Assembly (NCBI GenBank): GCA_943736015.1 | Contig: OX031062.1 | Coordinates: 59,012,962 to 59,076,961 of the forward strand | Source of the DNA: Tridacna crocea | Lineage: Eukaryota; Mollusca; Bivalvia; Cardiida; Cardiidae | DNA: 64,000 bases | Direction of reading: 5' to 3' | In this document: positions 11,880 through 22,327 of the stretch, one piece after another | How the letters are laid out: every line of letters starts with the position of its first letter | Numbering within the stretch: position 1 is the stretch's first letter | The notes under the pieces: generated by a model | The model's input: the letters and a program-made list of their open reading frames with translations, nothing else | What the model was told of the DNA's origin: nothing | The model's database searches: none | Made by a program: the position numbers and the translations under genes

Positions 11880-13545
11880 CATGATCTTGAAGTAAAATTC
11901 TCTTGCGAGACAAAATGTACAATTAAGCTTGCAGTAATATTCTCTTGCGAGACCAAATGTACAATGCGAGACAAAACATACAATTATACTTGCAGTAAAA
12001 TTATTGTGCGAGACAAAATGTACAATCCGAGACAAAATGTACAATTAAAATTGCAGTAAAATTCTCTTGTGAGACAAAATGTACAATAATACTTGCGAGA
12101 CAAAATTGACAATGTGAGACAAAATGTACAATTATACTTACAGTAAAATTCTCTTGCGAGACAAAATGTACAATGCGAGACAACATGTACAATTATAATT
12201 GCAGTAAAATTCTCTTACGCCACAAAATGTACAATTAAAATTGCAGTAAAATTCTCTTGCGAGACAAAATGTACAATAATACTTGCAGTAAAATTCTCTT
12301 GCGAGACAAAATTGACAATGTGAGACAAAATGTACAATTATACTTGCAGTAAAATTCTCTTGCGAGACAAAATGTACAATGAACCTTGCAGTAAAATTCT
12401 CTCGCGAGACAAAATGTATAATTATAATTGCAGTAAAATTCTCTTGCGAGACACAACATACAATGTGAGACAAAATGTACAATTATTATTGCAGTAAAAT
12501 TCTCTCGCGGGACATAATGTACAATTATACTTGCAGTAAAATTCTCTCGCGAGACAAAATGTACAATTATAATTGCATTAAAATTCTCTTGCAAGACACA
12601 ACATACAATGCGAGACAAAATGTACAATTATAATTGCAGTAAAATTCTCTCGCGAGACAAAATGTACAATTATACTTGCAGTAAAATTCTCTCGCGAGAC
12701 AAAATGTACAATGCGAGAAAAAATGTACAATTATGATTGCAGTAAAATTCTCTCGCGAGACAAAATGTACAATGAACCTTGCAGTAAAATTCTCTCGCGA
12801 GACAAAATGTATAATTATAATTGCAGTAAAATTCTCTTGCGAGACACAACATACAATGTGAGACAAAATGTACAATTATACTTGCAGTAAAATTCTCTCG
12901 CGAGACAAAATGTACAATGCGAGAAAAAATGTACAATTATGATTGCAGTAAAATTCTCTCGCGGGACAAAATGTACAATGAACCTTGCAGTAAAATTCTC
13001 TCGCGAGACAAAATGTATAATTATAATTGCAGTAAAATTCTCTTGCGAGACACAACATACAATGTGAGACAAAATGTACAATTATTATTGCAGTAAAATT
13101 CTCTCACGGGACAAAATGTACAATTATACTTGCAATAAAATTCTCTCGCAAGACAAAATGTACAATTATAATTGCATTAAAATTCTCTCGCGAGACACAA
13201 CATACAATGTGAGACAAAATGTACAATTATAATTGCAGTAAAATTCTCTCGCGAGACAAAATGTACAATTATACTTGCAGTAAAATTCTCTCGCGAGACA
13301 AAATGTACAATGCGAGAAAAAAAGTACAATTATAATTGCATTAAAATTCTCTTGCGAGACACAACATACAATGTGCGACAAAATGTACAATTATAATTGC
13401 AGTAAAATTCTCTCGCGGGACAAAATGTACAATTATACTTGCAGTAAAATTTTCTTGCAAGACAAAATGGACAATGCGAGACAAAATGTACAATTATAAT
13501 TGCAGTAAAATTCTCTTGCGAGACAAAATATCCAATTATACAGTC
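11880..13545. repeat. 43-bp minisatellite with 206-bp higher-order repeat
   Basis: Unit of about 43 bp: GCAGTAAAATTCTCTCGCGA then GACAAAATGTACAATTATAA, with interspersed half units of about 19 bp (TGCGAGACAAAATGTACAA). A multi-unit block repeats with a 206-bp period (for example 12712 to 12918). Minus-strand ORFs across it (reading REFYCNYNCTFCLA again and again) are a by-product of the repeat, not proteins. Confidence 0.9.
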
Positions 13546-13643
13546 TTGCAATCAAGCTCTCTATAGGCAATGAAGCTATCTTTGACTTGACATCACCTGC
13601 ACAAAAACACAATATGTTATCAGGCAGGATCTATCTTGCACAT

Positions 13644-13875
13644 TCAACTCTTCACCAGATGACAATAATCTAGACTAGTCTTTGTTGAAAGCATTTGCAG
13701 ACGATGAAATAAATGTGACTGAAAAAATTGAAATATGGTTTGGGAAGTGTAGAAAACATTATGCGAAAAGAAGAAAATGCTGGTTACCAGCATTTTCTCC
13801 ATTTCCCTTATTGTTTTCAGGAGGCTTCTTTCTCCGGGTCGCCAAAGGTCGGGATTGTGTGGTAGGAATAATCAA
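13644..13875 (+). mobile_element. TTAA-A MITE, target sites decayed to TCAA
   Basis: All blocks present; right end GTGGTAGGAATAATCAA. Confidence 0.72.
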
Positions 13876-14089
13876 CCTTAACTATTTTTCAACAATCTAA
13901 TATAAAATTAAAAATTTCTGGACACCAAAATGTACCGTCAGTTATAAATTACTTCATTTTTACAGAAGTATCACTTAGATTGTATGATAAATACAACAAT
14001 ATAGTACCATCTAAACTACAAAATGTTATCCGTCTAAATTATCATGACTCCGCAGAGTCTAGCATGATAATTCTCCTAATCTTGATTGA

Positions 14090-14265
14090 TTGTATGATGC
14101 TGAATGCCATTTTCAACATTATTTCAGTGATATTGTGGCAGTCATTACACCTATCATTGCTTTCCTGGAGCTTCTTCTACCCGTGCTCCATACAATTTTC
14201 TATCCAAGCCACTGGCTGCTTTCCCACATTTAACCATCATCAAAACAATAGTCAGCCGAGGGAGA
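14090..14265. repeat. Solitary reverse-orientation unit related to the 31-kb array
   Basis: Inverted counterpart of 31291-31430: CATTTTCAACATTATTTCAG, CCTGGAGCTTCTTCTACCCG, AGCCACTGGCTGCTTTCCCA. It lies in a 128-codon plus-strand ORF (13980-14366) that I do not regard as a gene. Confidence 0.5.
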
Positions 14266-14375
14266 GGAATGAATCGCGTCGCACCATCATCAATCCTCAG
14301 AAAAAAATTGGCCAAGCCAGAGATGTAGTCTACGACAACCTGTTCTCAAGTCCTGTATGCTACTGACTGAGCTTG

Positions 14376-14571
14376 GCGCAGACGCTGAGGGAAAAGCCTT
14401 TTGAAACCATTATTGGAAAGGAGAAAATGCTAGCTCCCACCATTTTCTTCCTTTCCCACAATGTTTTCTACCCACTGGAAGACAACTTTCATCATTTGTG
14501 CCATATCTGTCATTTTCAAATGCTTTCTATCTGAACAAGTCTAGGATTTTGTTGTTTTGCTACAGAGTTAA
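14376..14571 (-). mobile_element. Diverged TTAA-A MITE
   Basis: Core AAACCATTATTGGAAAGGAG / CTTCCTTTCCCACAATGTTT; right end GCTACAGAGTTAA. Confidence 0.6.
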
Positions 14572-14719
14572 GTTCTCAATGAGGTATATAGAGTCTACCA
14601 GAAAATTCTTTTCAACCACCAAAATTACAGACAAAAACTGTACTACAATGCCATCAGTTTTCATGGTATTTTGTCGATTTAGTTCAAAAACCTTGTAACT
14701 ACAGTTTGTTTCAAGCTTT

Positions 14720-14884
14720 AGTTATGAGGTTTTTGAAGAAACCAATGATGTACATCAACTAAAATACTTGAATTTGTCTGTAAAAGTGTGAAAAACATTG
14801 TTAAAAAAGGTGAAATAAGGCGTGACTCAAATGAAGGTATTTGTTCTTGAAAAAGTAGTAAACATTGTGGGAAATGCAGAGTAT
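14720..14884. mobile_element. TTAA-A relics beside S1
   Basis: Two left-core halves (AAAAACATTGTTAAAAAAGG and TAGTAAACATTGTGGGAAAT). Confidence 0.45.
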
Positions 14885-14887
14885 TTG

Positions 14888-15372
14888 CTCGCAGGTAGCT
14901 CAAGTCATGAGCCTATTTGACGCCCAACCCGGTGGTTCTGAGTTTGATACCGGGTTGAGGCAAACTTTCTTTCGGTCGATCTTTCGCCTCCCACCTCTGA
15001 TGCATGTCAAAAAAGGAGTCAGAGGCTTGAAAAGAAAGTTGTGTCAGTCCTGGTGTGAGAAAGCCAAGAAATAAAATACATAGGCACACTGACTGCAATG
15101 ATATGGCCTAAAGATGTTAACCCTTTACCAAACCATAAAATTTTAGACTGGTCCAAATTGAAAGTATATGGCAGACGACGAAATAAAAGTGATTGAAAAT
15201 TTGAAAATTCTTTTGGGAAGGGAAAAAAACTTTGTGGGAAAAGAAGAAAATGCTGGTTACCAGCATTTTCTCCTTTTCCAACAATGTTTTCAAAAGTCTT
15301 CTTTCTAAGGGTCATTAAAAGTCGGAATTGTGTGGTAAAGACTTAAAACAGTCTTAAACTCTAATTCAATCA
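14888..15372 (+). mobile_element. tRNA-type SINE S1, interrupted near its 3' end
   Basis: A-box-like GGTAGCTCAAG and B-box-like GAGTTTGATACC, then the body shared with S3 (GGTTGAGGCAAACTTTCTTT, GAAAGTTGTGT, GAGAAAGCCA, TGATATGGCCT). The TTAA of its GCTGTTAAAG-type tail holds the MITE 15117-15346; the tail (TTAAACTCTAATTCAA) resumes to 15372. Confidence 0.72.
15117..15346 (+). mobile_element. TTAA-A MITE inside SINE S1
   Basis: Complete copy placed at the TTAA of the SINE tail. Confidence 0.85.
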
Positions 15373-15465
15373 GCATTACTCCATAGACTTTTCAGATGGG
15401 TAATTCCTACCAGTCTTTAGCACATGGGATTGTTTGGTTATCGTTGCATCAAAACATTACCTGAC

Positions 15466-15545
15466 AATCCCACATTTTAGGACTTTTTGGAAATGACCTT
15501 TGAAAACATTGTGGGAAAAGGAGAAAATACTTGCAGCCACCAAAA
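15466..15545 (-). mobile_element. TTAA-A fragment
   Basis: CACATTTTAGGACTTTTTGG then a left core only. Confidence 0.5.
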
Positions 15546-15630
15546 TTCTAGCATTAATTTTTGAGCCATATACAATGATCGAAATTCTTTCAAAATGGAC
15601 ACGACTAAAACTTCACGTTCAGATGAAGAG

Positions 15631-15854
15631 TTATTATCTTTACCAAATGACAAATTTTAGACTTGTCCAAATTGAAAGTATTGTCAGAAGACAAAATAAC
15701 CATGAAATTGAAATTTGACTTTGGAAGAGTAGAAAACATTTTGGGAAAAGGAGAAAATGCTGGTTACCAGCATTTTCTCCTTTTCCTAAAATGTTTTCAG
15801 AAGGCTTCTTCCTTTTAGTCGTAAAAACCAGGGATTGTTTGGTAAAGGGGTAAA
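15631..15854 (+). mobile_element. TTAA-A MITE
   Basis: Core change TTTTGGGAAAAGG matched by CCTTTTCCTAAAA in the other arm. Confidence 0.8.
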
Positions 15855-16245
15855 AAGACTAAATCCTAATAGATGTTAAACAAGTCCTGTATGAGCTTTA
15901 GAAAAATTATGGAACAAGGATACTTTGCTTGCAACAAGCAACTGCTCCTTGTCCTATGATTTTTTCCATACTTGTAAAGACAAATATTCACTTTTTCTTC
16001 TAATTCCCTCCTTAATAATTTGTATTACTTCTTGGGTAGTTGAAGTTGTTTGTATAGTGATGGGAACCAATCTGTTTAATCTCTATCAACCATCTTTGGC
16101 TATCTGGTCCACATTTCGCATCCTCCTGCAAATACTAGTAATAATAATGTTTCTGGCTGGGATTTTAGAATAAAAATTGTTGAAACTCAACTGTTTTACC
16201 ACTGTGCAAGCCAAAGTTTTGCAGACAGAAAAGAGCAAAGTCTGA
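15855..16245. other. No feature recognised
   Basis: An 82-codon hydrophobic plus-strand ORF (15925-16173) has no splice context or recognisable family. Confidence 0.45.
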
Positions 16246-16482
16246 TTAACTCTTTACCAAATGACAAAATTTTAGACTGGTCCAAATTGAAAGTATTATT
16301 TTGCAGATGACAATTCTAATGTGGTTCAAATTATGGAATATGAATGTCTTCCATAGGGTGGGAAACATTGTGGGAAAAGGAGAAAATGCTGGTTACCAGC
16401 ATTTTCTCCTTTTCCCACAATGTTTTCAAAAGGCTTCTATCTCAGGGTCGTAAAAGCCAAGGATTGTTTAGTAAAGGGTTAA
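16246..16482 (+). mobile_element. TTAA-A MITE
   Basis: Perfect hairpin; right end TTTAGTAAAGGGTTAA. Confidence 0.87.
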
Positions 16483-16614
16483 ATATAGAATAAATATTAG
16501 GAGAAGATGCAATGTGTTACTGACAAATTAATATGTTATTTTCAGCATAATATGTGGACATGTATTAAAATCGAATGTTACTCTTGTTTCACACCTTTTT
16601 TAACTTCGATGAAA

Positions 16615-17180
16615 TAAGAAGTATATTTAAGAAATAATCTTCTTTCTATCACGGTTTATTGTTCCACCGTTGTGAGTTATGTGGTACAAGAAATAATCCA
16701 GGAGGGTTTGATGATTGCACCTCATAACTCTCAACATGGTTTATAGTATGATAAACAATGATAGAAAGAAGATTATTTTGATTCTAATATGACCAACTCT
16801 TAATGAAAGGAAAGCAATTTCATACCTGGAGTAAAAATAGGGATGCAGATTATATTGCAATGAATAACCAACTTACATACTATTACAGAAATGTGTCACT
16901 TTATATAGAAAGATTAAGAAATAATCTTTCTATTGTGGTTTATTGTTCAATAAACCATGGTTGGGAGTTACGAGGCACAATTATTAAACCACTTGAGCTA
17001 TTGAGTGGTTAATTCATTGTGCCTCACAACTCACAATGTGGTTTATTGAACGATAAACCATGGTAGAAAGAAGATTATTTTGACTCTAACATGACCAATT
17101 CTTCATGAAAGGAAAACAATTTCAAATTTCAGAGTAAAAACATGGATGAAGATAATCTTCAACTGAATAACTCACTTTAT
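16615..17180. repeat. Duplicated unit of about 300 bp, each with internal inverted repeats
   Basis: Two units start near AAGAAATAATCTT (16633, 16917) and end near TCTAACATGACCAATTCTTC. Each has arms GTGGTTTATTGTT and AACGATAAACCATGG with an inner GTGAGTTATG/CATAACTC pair. Confidence 0.65.
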
Positions 17181-17376
17181 ACAGAATGACGTCACTCTAC
17201 ATGGAGTGTTGCAGATTTTACCATGCTACAGTTCAACTCTGTTCAGCCAATTCATGTTTTCTGTCAGAATTGGATTTTTTTCTAAATGACTGTTCTTTCT
17301 GTAACCCTTTCTGAGCCCAAGACAAACAAGAGCACCATGCAGATGCCAATGCCTGGCCACAGGTCCATGTACTTTT

Positions 17377-17600
17377 TAACCCTTTACCACACAGCCTCAA
17401 GTTTTAATGACCATATGGAAGAGGACTCTAGAAAACATTTTGGGAAAAGGAGAAAGTGCTGGTAACCAGCATGCTCTCTCTTTCTCAAAATACTTTCATC
17501 CTAAAAAGGGAAAATTTTCTAACTTTTTCAACATATAGTTTGACGCCTGCTTTCAATTTGGGCCAGTGTGAAATTTTGTCATTTAATCAAGAGTTCATTA
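17377..17600 (-). mobile_element. Diverged TTAA-A MITE
   Basis: Core TTTTGGGAAAAGGAGAAAGT, right half eroded. Confidence 0.6.
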
Positions 17601-17806
17601 GAAACTCAAAGTAAACAAAAGTGCTTTATCCATACCTTGGTCTTTACTTTGAAAACAGCATAGTCAAAAATGGGCATCTGCAGACTATTCAATTGAGATC
17701 ACACTGCACATTAGCATGGTCGATCTTGGAAAGTTTACAATCAATCTGTGCTGAAACTGAAGAAGTAAAATAAATTGCCAACTCTCATTGGTATGAATAC
17801 CTAGCT

Positions 17807-18036
17807 TTAACTCTTTACCACACAATCCCTACTTTTAACGACCCGGAGAAATAAGCCTTTAGAAAACATTGTGGGAAAAGGAGAAAATGCTGGTGACCAG
17901 CATTTTCTCCTTTTCCAACAATGTTTTCTACCTTTCACGAAACATTTCAAATTTTCAGTCACTTTTCATTTTGTCGTCTGCATTTATGCTGTTGATTTGG
18001 AGAAACTTACATTTTTGTCGTTTGGTAATGAGTTAA
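17807..18036 (-). mobile_element. TTAA-A MITE, shares TTAA with the next
   Basis: Right TIR TTTGGTAATGAGTTAA abuts the next copy's TTAA at 18033-18036. Confidence 0.85.
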
Positions 18037-18253
18037 CCCTTTACCAAACAATCCCTGGTTTCTACAATGCCGAGATAGCTGCCTTTTCAAAACATTGTGG
18101 AAAAAGGACCGCATTTTCTCCTTTTTCCACAATGTTTTCTACCATACTCAAAGTTTTCGACCCTGCTGGAAACAAATTTCAATTTCAGAGATACATTTAA
18201 TTTGTCTGTTGCTAGTGTTGGACCAGTCTAAAATCTGTCCTTTCTAGATGTGA
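18033..18253 (-). mobile_element. TTAA-A MITE with shortened hairpin
   Basis: Central TGCTGGTTACCAGCA lost; arms now meet at GGACCGCATTTTCTCC. Confidence 0.72.
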
Positions 18254-18350
18254 AAGTACCAAAACGTCTTATTGGCTGACCCAAATTATTTAACCAATCA
18301 GAAGAACAAAAAATTCAGTAACAGTAAGATGGTTACTCTTTACAAACGTA

Positions 18351-18574
18351 TTAACCCTTTACCCCATAAGGCATTTCTATGGTATCTCTAATTAACCCTA
18401 AATAACAGCAAGGAGGAAGTCATTTTTTATGTGTATAGGACACCTTTTGATAGCATAGAAAACATTGTGACAAAAGGTGAAATTGCTCATCACGAGCAAT
18501 TTCACCTTTTGCCACAATGTTTTCCAAAGGTTCCTACAAGCAATTCGTAGAAACGAATTGGAGTAAAGGATTAA
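18351..18574 (+). mobile_element. TTAA-B MITE
   Basis: Family B: TTAACCCTTTACCCCATAAG left, arm GGCATTTCTATGGTATCTCT, hairpin ACATTGTGACAAAAGGTGAA then ATTGCTC/GAGCAAT and inverse, right end GGAGTAAAGGATTAA. Shares the first nine TIR bases and the hairpin frame with family A but not the arms. Confidence 0.85.
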
Positions 18575-18744
18575 GACAAATTTTGAAAGCCATCAGTAAC
18601 TGGAGAAATTGCACCTTTGAACCTGTTTGTACATAAAGGATTTCAGCCTGTTCCCTCAACATTCTGACAGGAAGATTTTCTAGAAATAATATACAGAGAA
18701 ATGCCAAATTGAAGTTTTGCCAAAGTGACAAAATTGACGACAAG

Positions 18745-19045
18745 TTTCATTTCTTGCTAGTTTGCCTGAAGTACAAAATCAGAGATAGGCATTCCCTCAG
18801 ACAAAGCTTGACTAGACCATGTCATCATGGCTTCGTCAAGCTGCTGATCTTTGGCAAGCCTAGCCCTTTTCCTGGCCTGACCGCAGTCTCTCCAAGCTAC
18901 TTGTCTTTGATCCATCCTCTTATCGTGGAGTCCCGAATTCCAGTTTCTTACGCCGGCCTGCGTTTCTCCTTTCTTGATCCTGTCGATGATGTGTAGTTTT
19001 TCTGCCATGCTGTATTGCTTTCCTCTTCTGAGACATTGTAAAACA
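18745..19045 (-). pseudogene. Decayed Tigger/jerky-type (pogo) transposase fragment
   Basis: Seen: a minus-strand frame reading MAEKLHIIDRIKKGETQAGV then DQRQVAWRDC and AKDQQLDEAMMTWSSQALSEG then MPISDFVLQAN, ended by a stop. Just upstream the same frame reads GKQYS before the Met. Family knowledge: the KQYSxxEKLxII...GE...V start is the CENP-B N-terminal (psq-type HTH) domain, and the QLDEAxxxWxxQARSEGxPISxxxLQAKA block opens the CENPB-type HTH domain of Tigger/jerky proteins. Sequence that should join the two blocks is shortened and altered, and the rest of the DNA-binding and DDE regions is absent or frame-broken. Not functional. Confidence 0.72.
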
Positions 19046-19275
19046 AGGTTAGGTAAAACTCTAGCGAGAAAGAACAGTTAGTATGCACAAAACTTGTGGC
19101 GTGAAAGTACATCTAGATATTCAATCCCTTGATGAATCTTCAAAAGAATTGCATCAACACTGTGAACTTCATTGCCTAAACAAGAATTGGAAATTTTCAA
19201 CTTTGAATAGTTACATTTCCAAAACTGATTGTCAGATTTTTTTTTTTTATATCAATAGGGTTCAAGCTATATAAA

Positions 19276-19424
19276 ATTGTAAGTTCTCTCCAGCAAGGTA
19301 GAAAACATTGTGGGAAAGGCAGAAAACGATGGTTAGCAACATTTTTCTCCTTCTCTCACAATGCCATCAAAAGGCTTCTATCTAAGTGCATAAAAAAACG
19401 AGGGATTGTTTTGGAGACGGTTAA
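19276..19424 (+). mobile_element. 5'-truncated TTAA-A MITE
   Basis: Begins in the left arm (CCAGCAAGGTAGAAAACATT) and runs to a GGTTAA end. Confidence 0.6.
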
Positions 19425-20046
19425 ATTCAGATTCATTAAAAAAAAAAAAAAAAATGGAAAGAAAAGTAAATGCAATTTATAGGAAATACAATTCATGGTT
19501 GCGCATCGGTCATGGTAATGTTGGCAGACAGCGCACAAAAGAGAGAGGGATATGGAGGGAGATAGACCGTGGCCTTTATGTGACTTTTGATGTAAATATA
19601 ACTTTATACGGCGTACTGCATACATGTTGAATAAAATGTTCTGTTCTGTTCTGTGCAACTTACTGAATCTAGAATTTGACTTTGAATACAGGTAGTAATG
19701 GCAACCATGGTCCATTTTTCTTCAAAAGTCCATGCCACCAAAAAAGTCACTCTTATACTAGTGTACCAAGACTGAACCCTCTCTCATCGCAAATGTTTGA
19801 AGCCCTCTGATGCACCTCTTTCGTGTCACTACTGAAAGAAAAGTCCATTGCTATTGACAAGCAGTTTTTAATACATGTATCACCTATGGTCTAATTTGTA
19901 TGGATTTTCTAACTTTTAAAGTAATACAATTTCTGATTGGCTAACCCATTTCGGTTAGCCACGAAATGGGTTAGCCACAAAGAAAATATTTATTTATTTA
20001 ATTGACTTACTAACCAAAACAAAGAATATGGTAAGACTTGGAATGC
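19425..20046. other. No gene; A-run and CCAAT-type fold-back relic
   Basis: A-run at 19437-19454, TTCTGTTCTGTTCTG at 19637-19655, fold-back centre at 19925-19985. Confidence 0.5.
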
Positions 20047-20269
20047 AATTAGCTCTTTACCACACAATCCCGACTTTTAATAACTCTGAGAAAGAAAGCT
20101 TTTGAAAACATTGTGGGAAAAGGAGAAAATGCTGGAAAATCTCCTTTTCCCACAATGTTTTCTACCCATTCCAAATCAAATTTCAATTTTTCATTCACAT
20201 TTATTTTGTCATCTGCAAATGCTTTCAATTTGGACCAGTCTAAAGTTTGTTTGTTTGGTAAAGAGTTAA
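20047..20269 (-). mobile_element. TTAA-A MITE with deleted loop
   Basis: Hairpin apex reduced to ATGCTGGAAAATCTCC; the rest intact. Confidence 0.78.
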
Positions 20270-20374
20270 GAATGGTTCTTCTACTGGCTTCAAACAGTAT
20301 TCTGTTGGTCTTTCAAAATCCATTCCAAGGGCAAAGTTGTCCTTTTAGGTTTCAAATTCATCCTGTACCATGTT

Positions 20375-20611
20375 TTAACCCCTTACCACACAATCCGGAG
20401 TTTTAACGACCACAGAGAAATAGCCCTTTGAAAAACATTATGGGAAAAGGAGAAAAAACAGGTAACCAGCATTTTCTCCTTTTTCCCAGAATCTTTTCTA
20501 CCCTTTCAAAATATGGAATGATCATTTGGGCGACATTCAAGTCCTACTTGTAGTCTGCAAATGTTTTGAATTTGGACGAGTTTAAAATTTTGTTGTTTGG
20601 TAAAGAATTAA
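20375..20611 (-). mobile_element. TTAA-A MITE
   Basis: Core drifted (GGAGAAAAAACAGG); TIRs intact. Confidence 0.78.
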
Positions 20612-20739
20612 AGACCATGAGAAAACAACTTTCAAAATATTCATTGATAAAGAGTGATGCCTTTTCCACAGTCCAAAATTTCATCATAAATATTGAAGAA
20701 ATATACAGACAACATTGTAAATGTTTTGTTTTTTTTTTC

Positions 20740-21000
20740 AGATGAGGGTATTTGTCTTTGAATAGGTAGAAAACTTTGTGGGAAAAGGAGAAAATGCTGG
20801 TTACCAGCATTGTCTCCTTAACCCATAATGATTTCAAAAGCCTTCTTTCATGAGGTTAAAGATGGACAAACCCTGGTTACCAGCATTATTTTATTTTCCC
20901 ACAATGATTTCTAGCATTTTTCAAAAACAAATCTGATCATTCAAGTCAAATTTTATTTCTTGTCTGAAAATGCTTTCAATTTGGACTAGAAAAATTCCAG
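20740..21000. mobile_element. Composite of two truncated TTAA-A cores
   Basis: A plus-direction core to GAGGTTAAAG at 20859, then a second right-half core with a minus-direction arm to GGACTAG. Confidence 0.55.
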
Positions 21001-21007
21001 ACCTCAT

Positions 21008-21282
21008 TTAACCCTTTACCAAACAACAAGATTTTAGACTGGTCCAAATTGAAAGCACTCCCAGACAACAAAATAAATGCAACTCAAAAATTGATATTTG
21101 TTTCCAGCAGGGTAGAAAACATTGTGGGAAAAGGAGAAAATGCTGGTTACCAGAAGGGTACAAAACATTGTGGGAAAAGGAGAAAATGCTGGTTACCAGC
21201 ATTTTCTCCTTTTCCTGCAATGTTTTCAAAAGGCTGCTATCTCAGGAACGTAAAAACCAGGGACTGTTTGGTAAAGGGTTAA
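21008..21282 (+). mobile_element. TTAA-A MITE with duplicated left hairpin arm
   Basis: The block GGGTAGAAAACATTGTGGGA to GGTTACCAG occurs twice in direct order (about 21110 and 21155) before the single right arm; 275 bp in all. Confidence 0.85.
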
Positions 21283-21368
21283 GAGCCAAACTATCCATGG
21301 TTACTGCTTGAATGCATTAGGTATTACCTACAAGACGTACGACTAGCAATATTACAGCAGTGTCCAGC

Positions 21369-21595
21369 TTAATTCTTTACCACACAAGCCCGACTTTTAA
21401 TGACCCTGAGAAAGAAACCTATTGAAAACATAGGAGGAAAATCAGAAAATGCTGGTAACCAGCATTTTCTCCTTTTGCTACAATGTTTTCTACCCTTCAA
21501 AAAATCAAATTTCAATTCTTGAGTTGCATTCATTTTGTCTTCTGCGGATGCTTTCAATTTGGACTCGTCAAAATTTTGTCATTTGGTAGAGTTAA
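21369..21595 (-). mobile_element. TTAA-A MITE, shares TTAA with the next
   Basis: Left hairpin arm drifted to GAGGAAAATCAGAAAATGC. Confidence 0.8.
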
Positions 21596-21805
21596 ATCTT
21601 TACCAAACCACAAAATGTTCAACTGTTCCATATTGTAAGCATTTGCAGATGACAAAAGTGTCTGGATTTATGAAATTTGCCTCTAAAAGGGGGAGAATCC
21701 TTGTGGGAAAAGGAGAAATTCTGGTTACCAGCTTTTTCCATAAGTTTTTTCTAAGCTTTTTTTCCCAGGGTTGTGAAAACCAGGGCATATTTGCTAAAGA
21801 GTTAA
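21592..21805 (+). mobile_element. TTAA-A MITE
   Basis: Apex altered (GAGAAATTCTGGTTACCAGC); right arm shortened. Confidence 0.72.
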
Positions 21806-21862
21806 GTCCTTCAATGGTATCCATGGTAATACAGTATTTTATATCCTTATATTTTCCATACT

Positions 21863-22031
21863 TGTTCTTTACCAAACGAAACATTTTAGACTCGTCCAAA
21901 TTGAAAGCACTTGCAGACGGCAGTATAAACATAACTCAAAAATTAAAATTTGTTTCCATGAGAAAATGCTGATTACCAGTATTACCATCTCAGGGTCGTA
22001 AAAAACAGGGATTGCTTGGTAAAGGGTTCAA
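21863..22031 (+). mobile_element. TTAA-A MITE with most of the core deleted
   Basis: Only GAGAAAATGCTGATTACCAG remains of the hairpin. Confidence 0.68.
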
Positions 22032-22068
22032 CACCAACTACAGAATTTTTCAAACCTGGTCCTGCTGA

Positions 22069-22254
22069 GGGTCCGTATTCACCAACCATTCTTAAGAACA
22101 TTCTTAGTCTTATTCTTCAGAATTTCATTTCTGTGAAAGTAACAGAACTTATGATTGGCTTAACCATATGGTTCTGTTACTATCACTGTCAGAAAATCTT
22201 GAAGAGTAAGTTAAAGAATGTTCTTAAGAATGGTTGGTGAATACAGGCTTGGTC
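22069..22254. mobile_element. Fold-back MITE with CCAAT-like centre (P1)
   Basis: TIRs CCGTATTCACCAACCATTCT then TAAGAAC and inverse. Centre GTAACAGAACTTATGATTGG then the inverted arm. No autonomous relative seen. Confidence 0.75.
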
Positions 22255-22327
22255 CTGTACTCCTCTTGGGTTCCTGGCTGTAAGTCTTTACCACTATGCT
22301 GATAATATGGGCATGTTATCCTTGTAG

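Larger units (their letters stand above)
7440..13590. repeat. Old array of diverged CTCTATAGAG-containing repeats
   Basis: Spaced copies of CTCTCTATAGAGAGGAAATC then TATC..TACACAATCTTGCAATTAAG, about 55-65 bp apart. Best seen at 9590-10200 and 11220-11880, with remnants at 7490-7570 and 13540-13575. Later insertions (H4, MITEs, R2, the minisatellite) fill much of the span. No genes. Confidence 0.7.

Noticed and set aside
11847-13551. Ten overlapping minus-strand ORFs of 60-130 codons
   Set aside because: They are translations of the 43-bp minisatellite; the same peptide block repeats in several frames and there is no start or splice context.
13980-14366. 128-codon plus-strand ORF
   Set aside because: Overlaps a dispersed repeat unit related to 31291-31430 and has no family signature; could be reconsidered if transcribed.
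15925-16173. 82-codon hydrophobic plus-strand ORF
   Set aside because: Looks membrane-like by composition, but AT-rich random sequence gives such frames; no start, splice or homology support.
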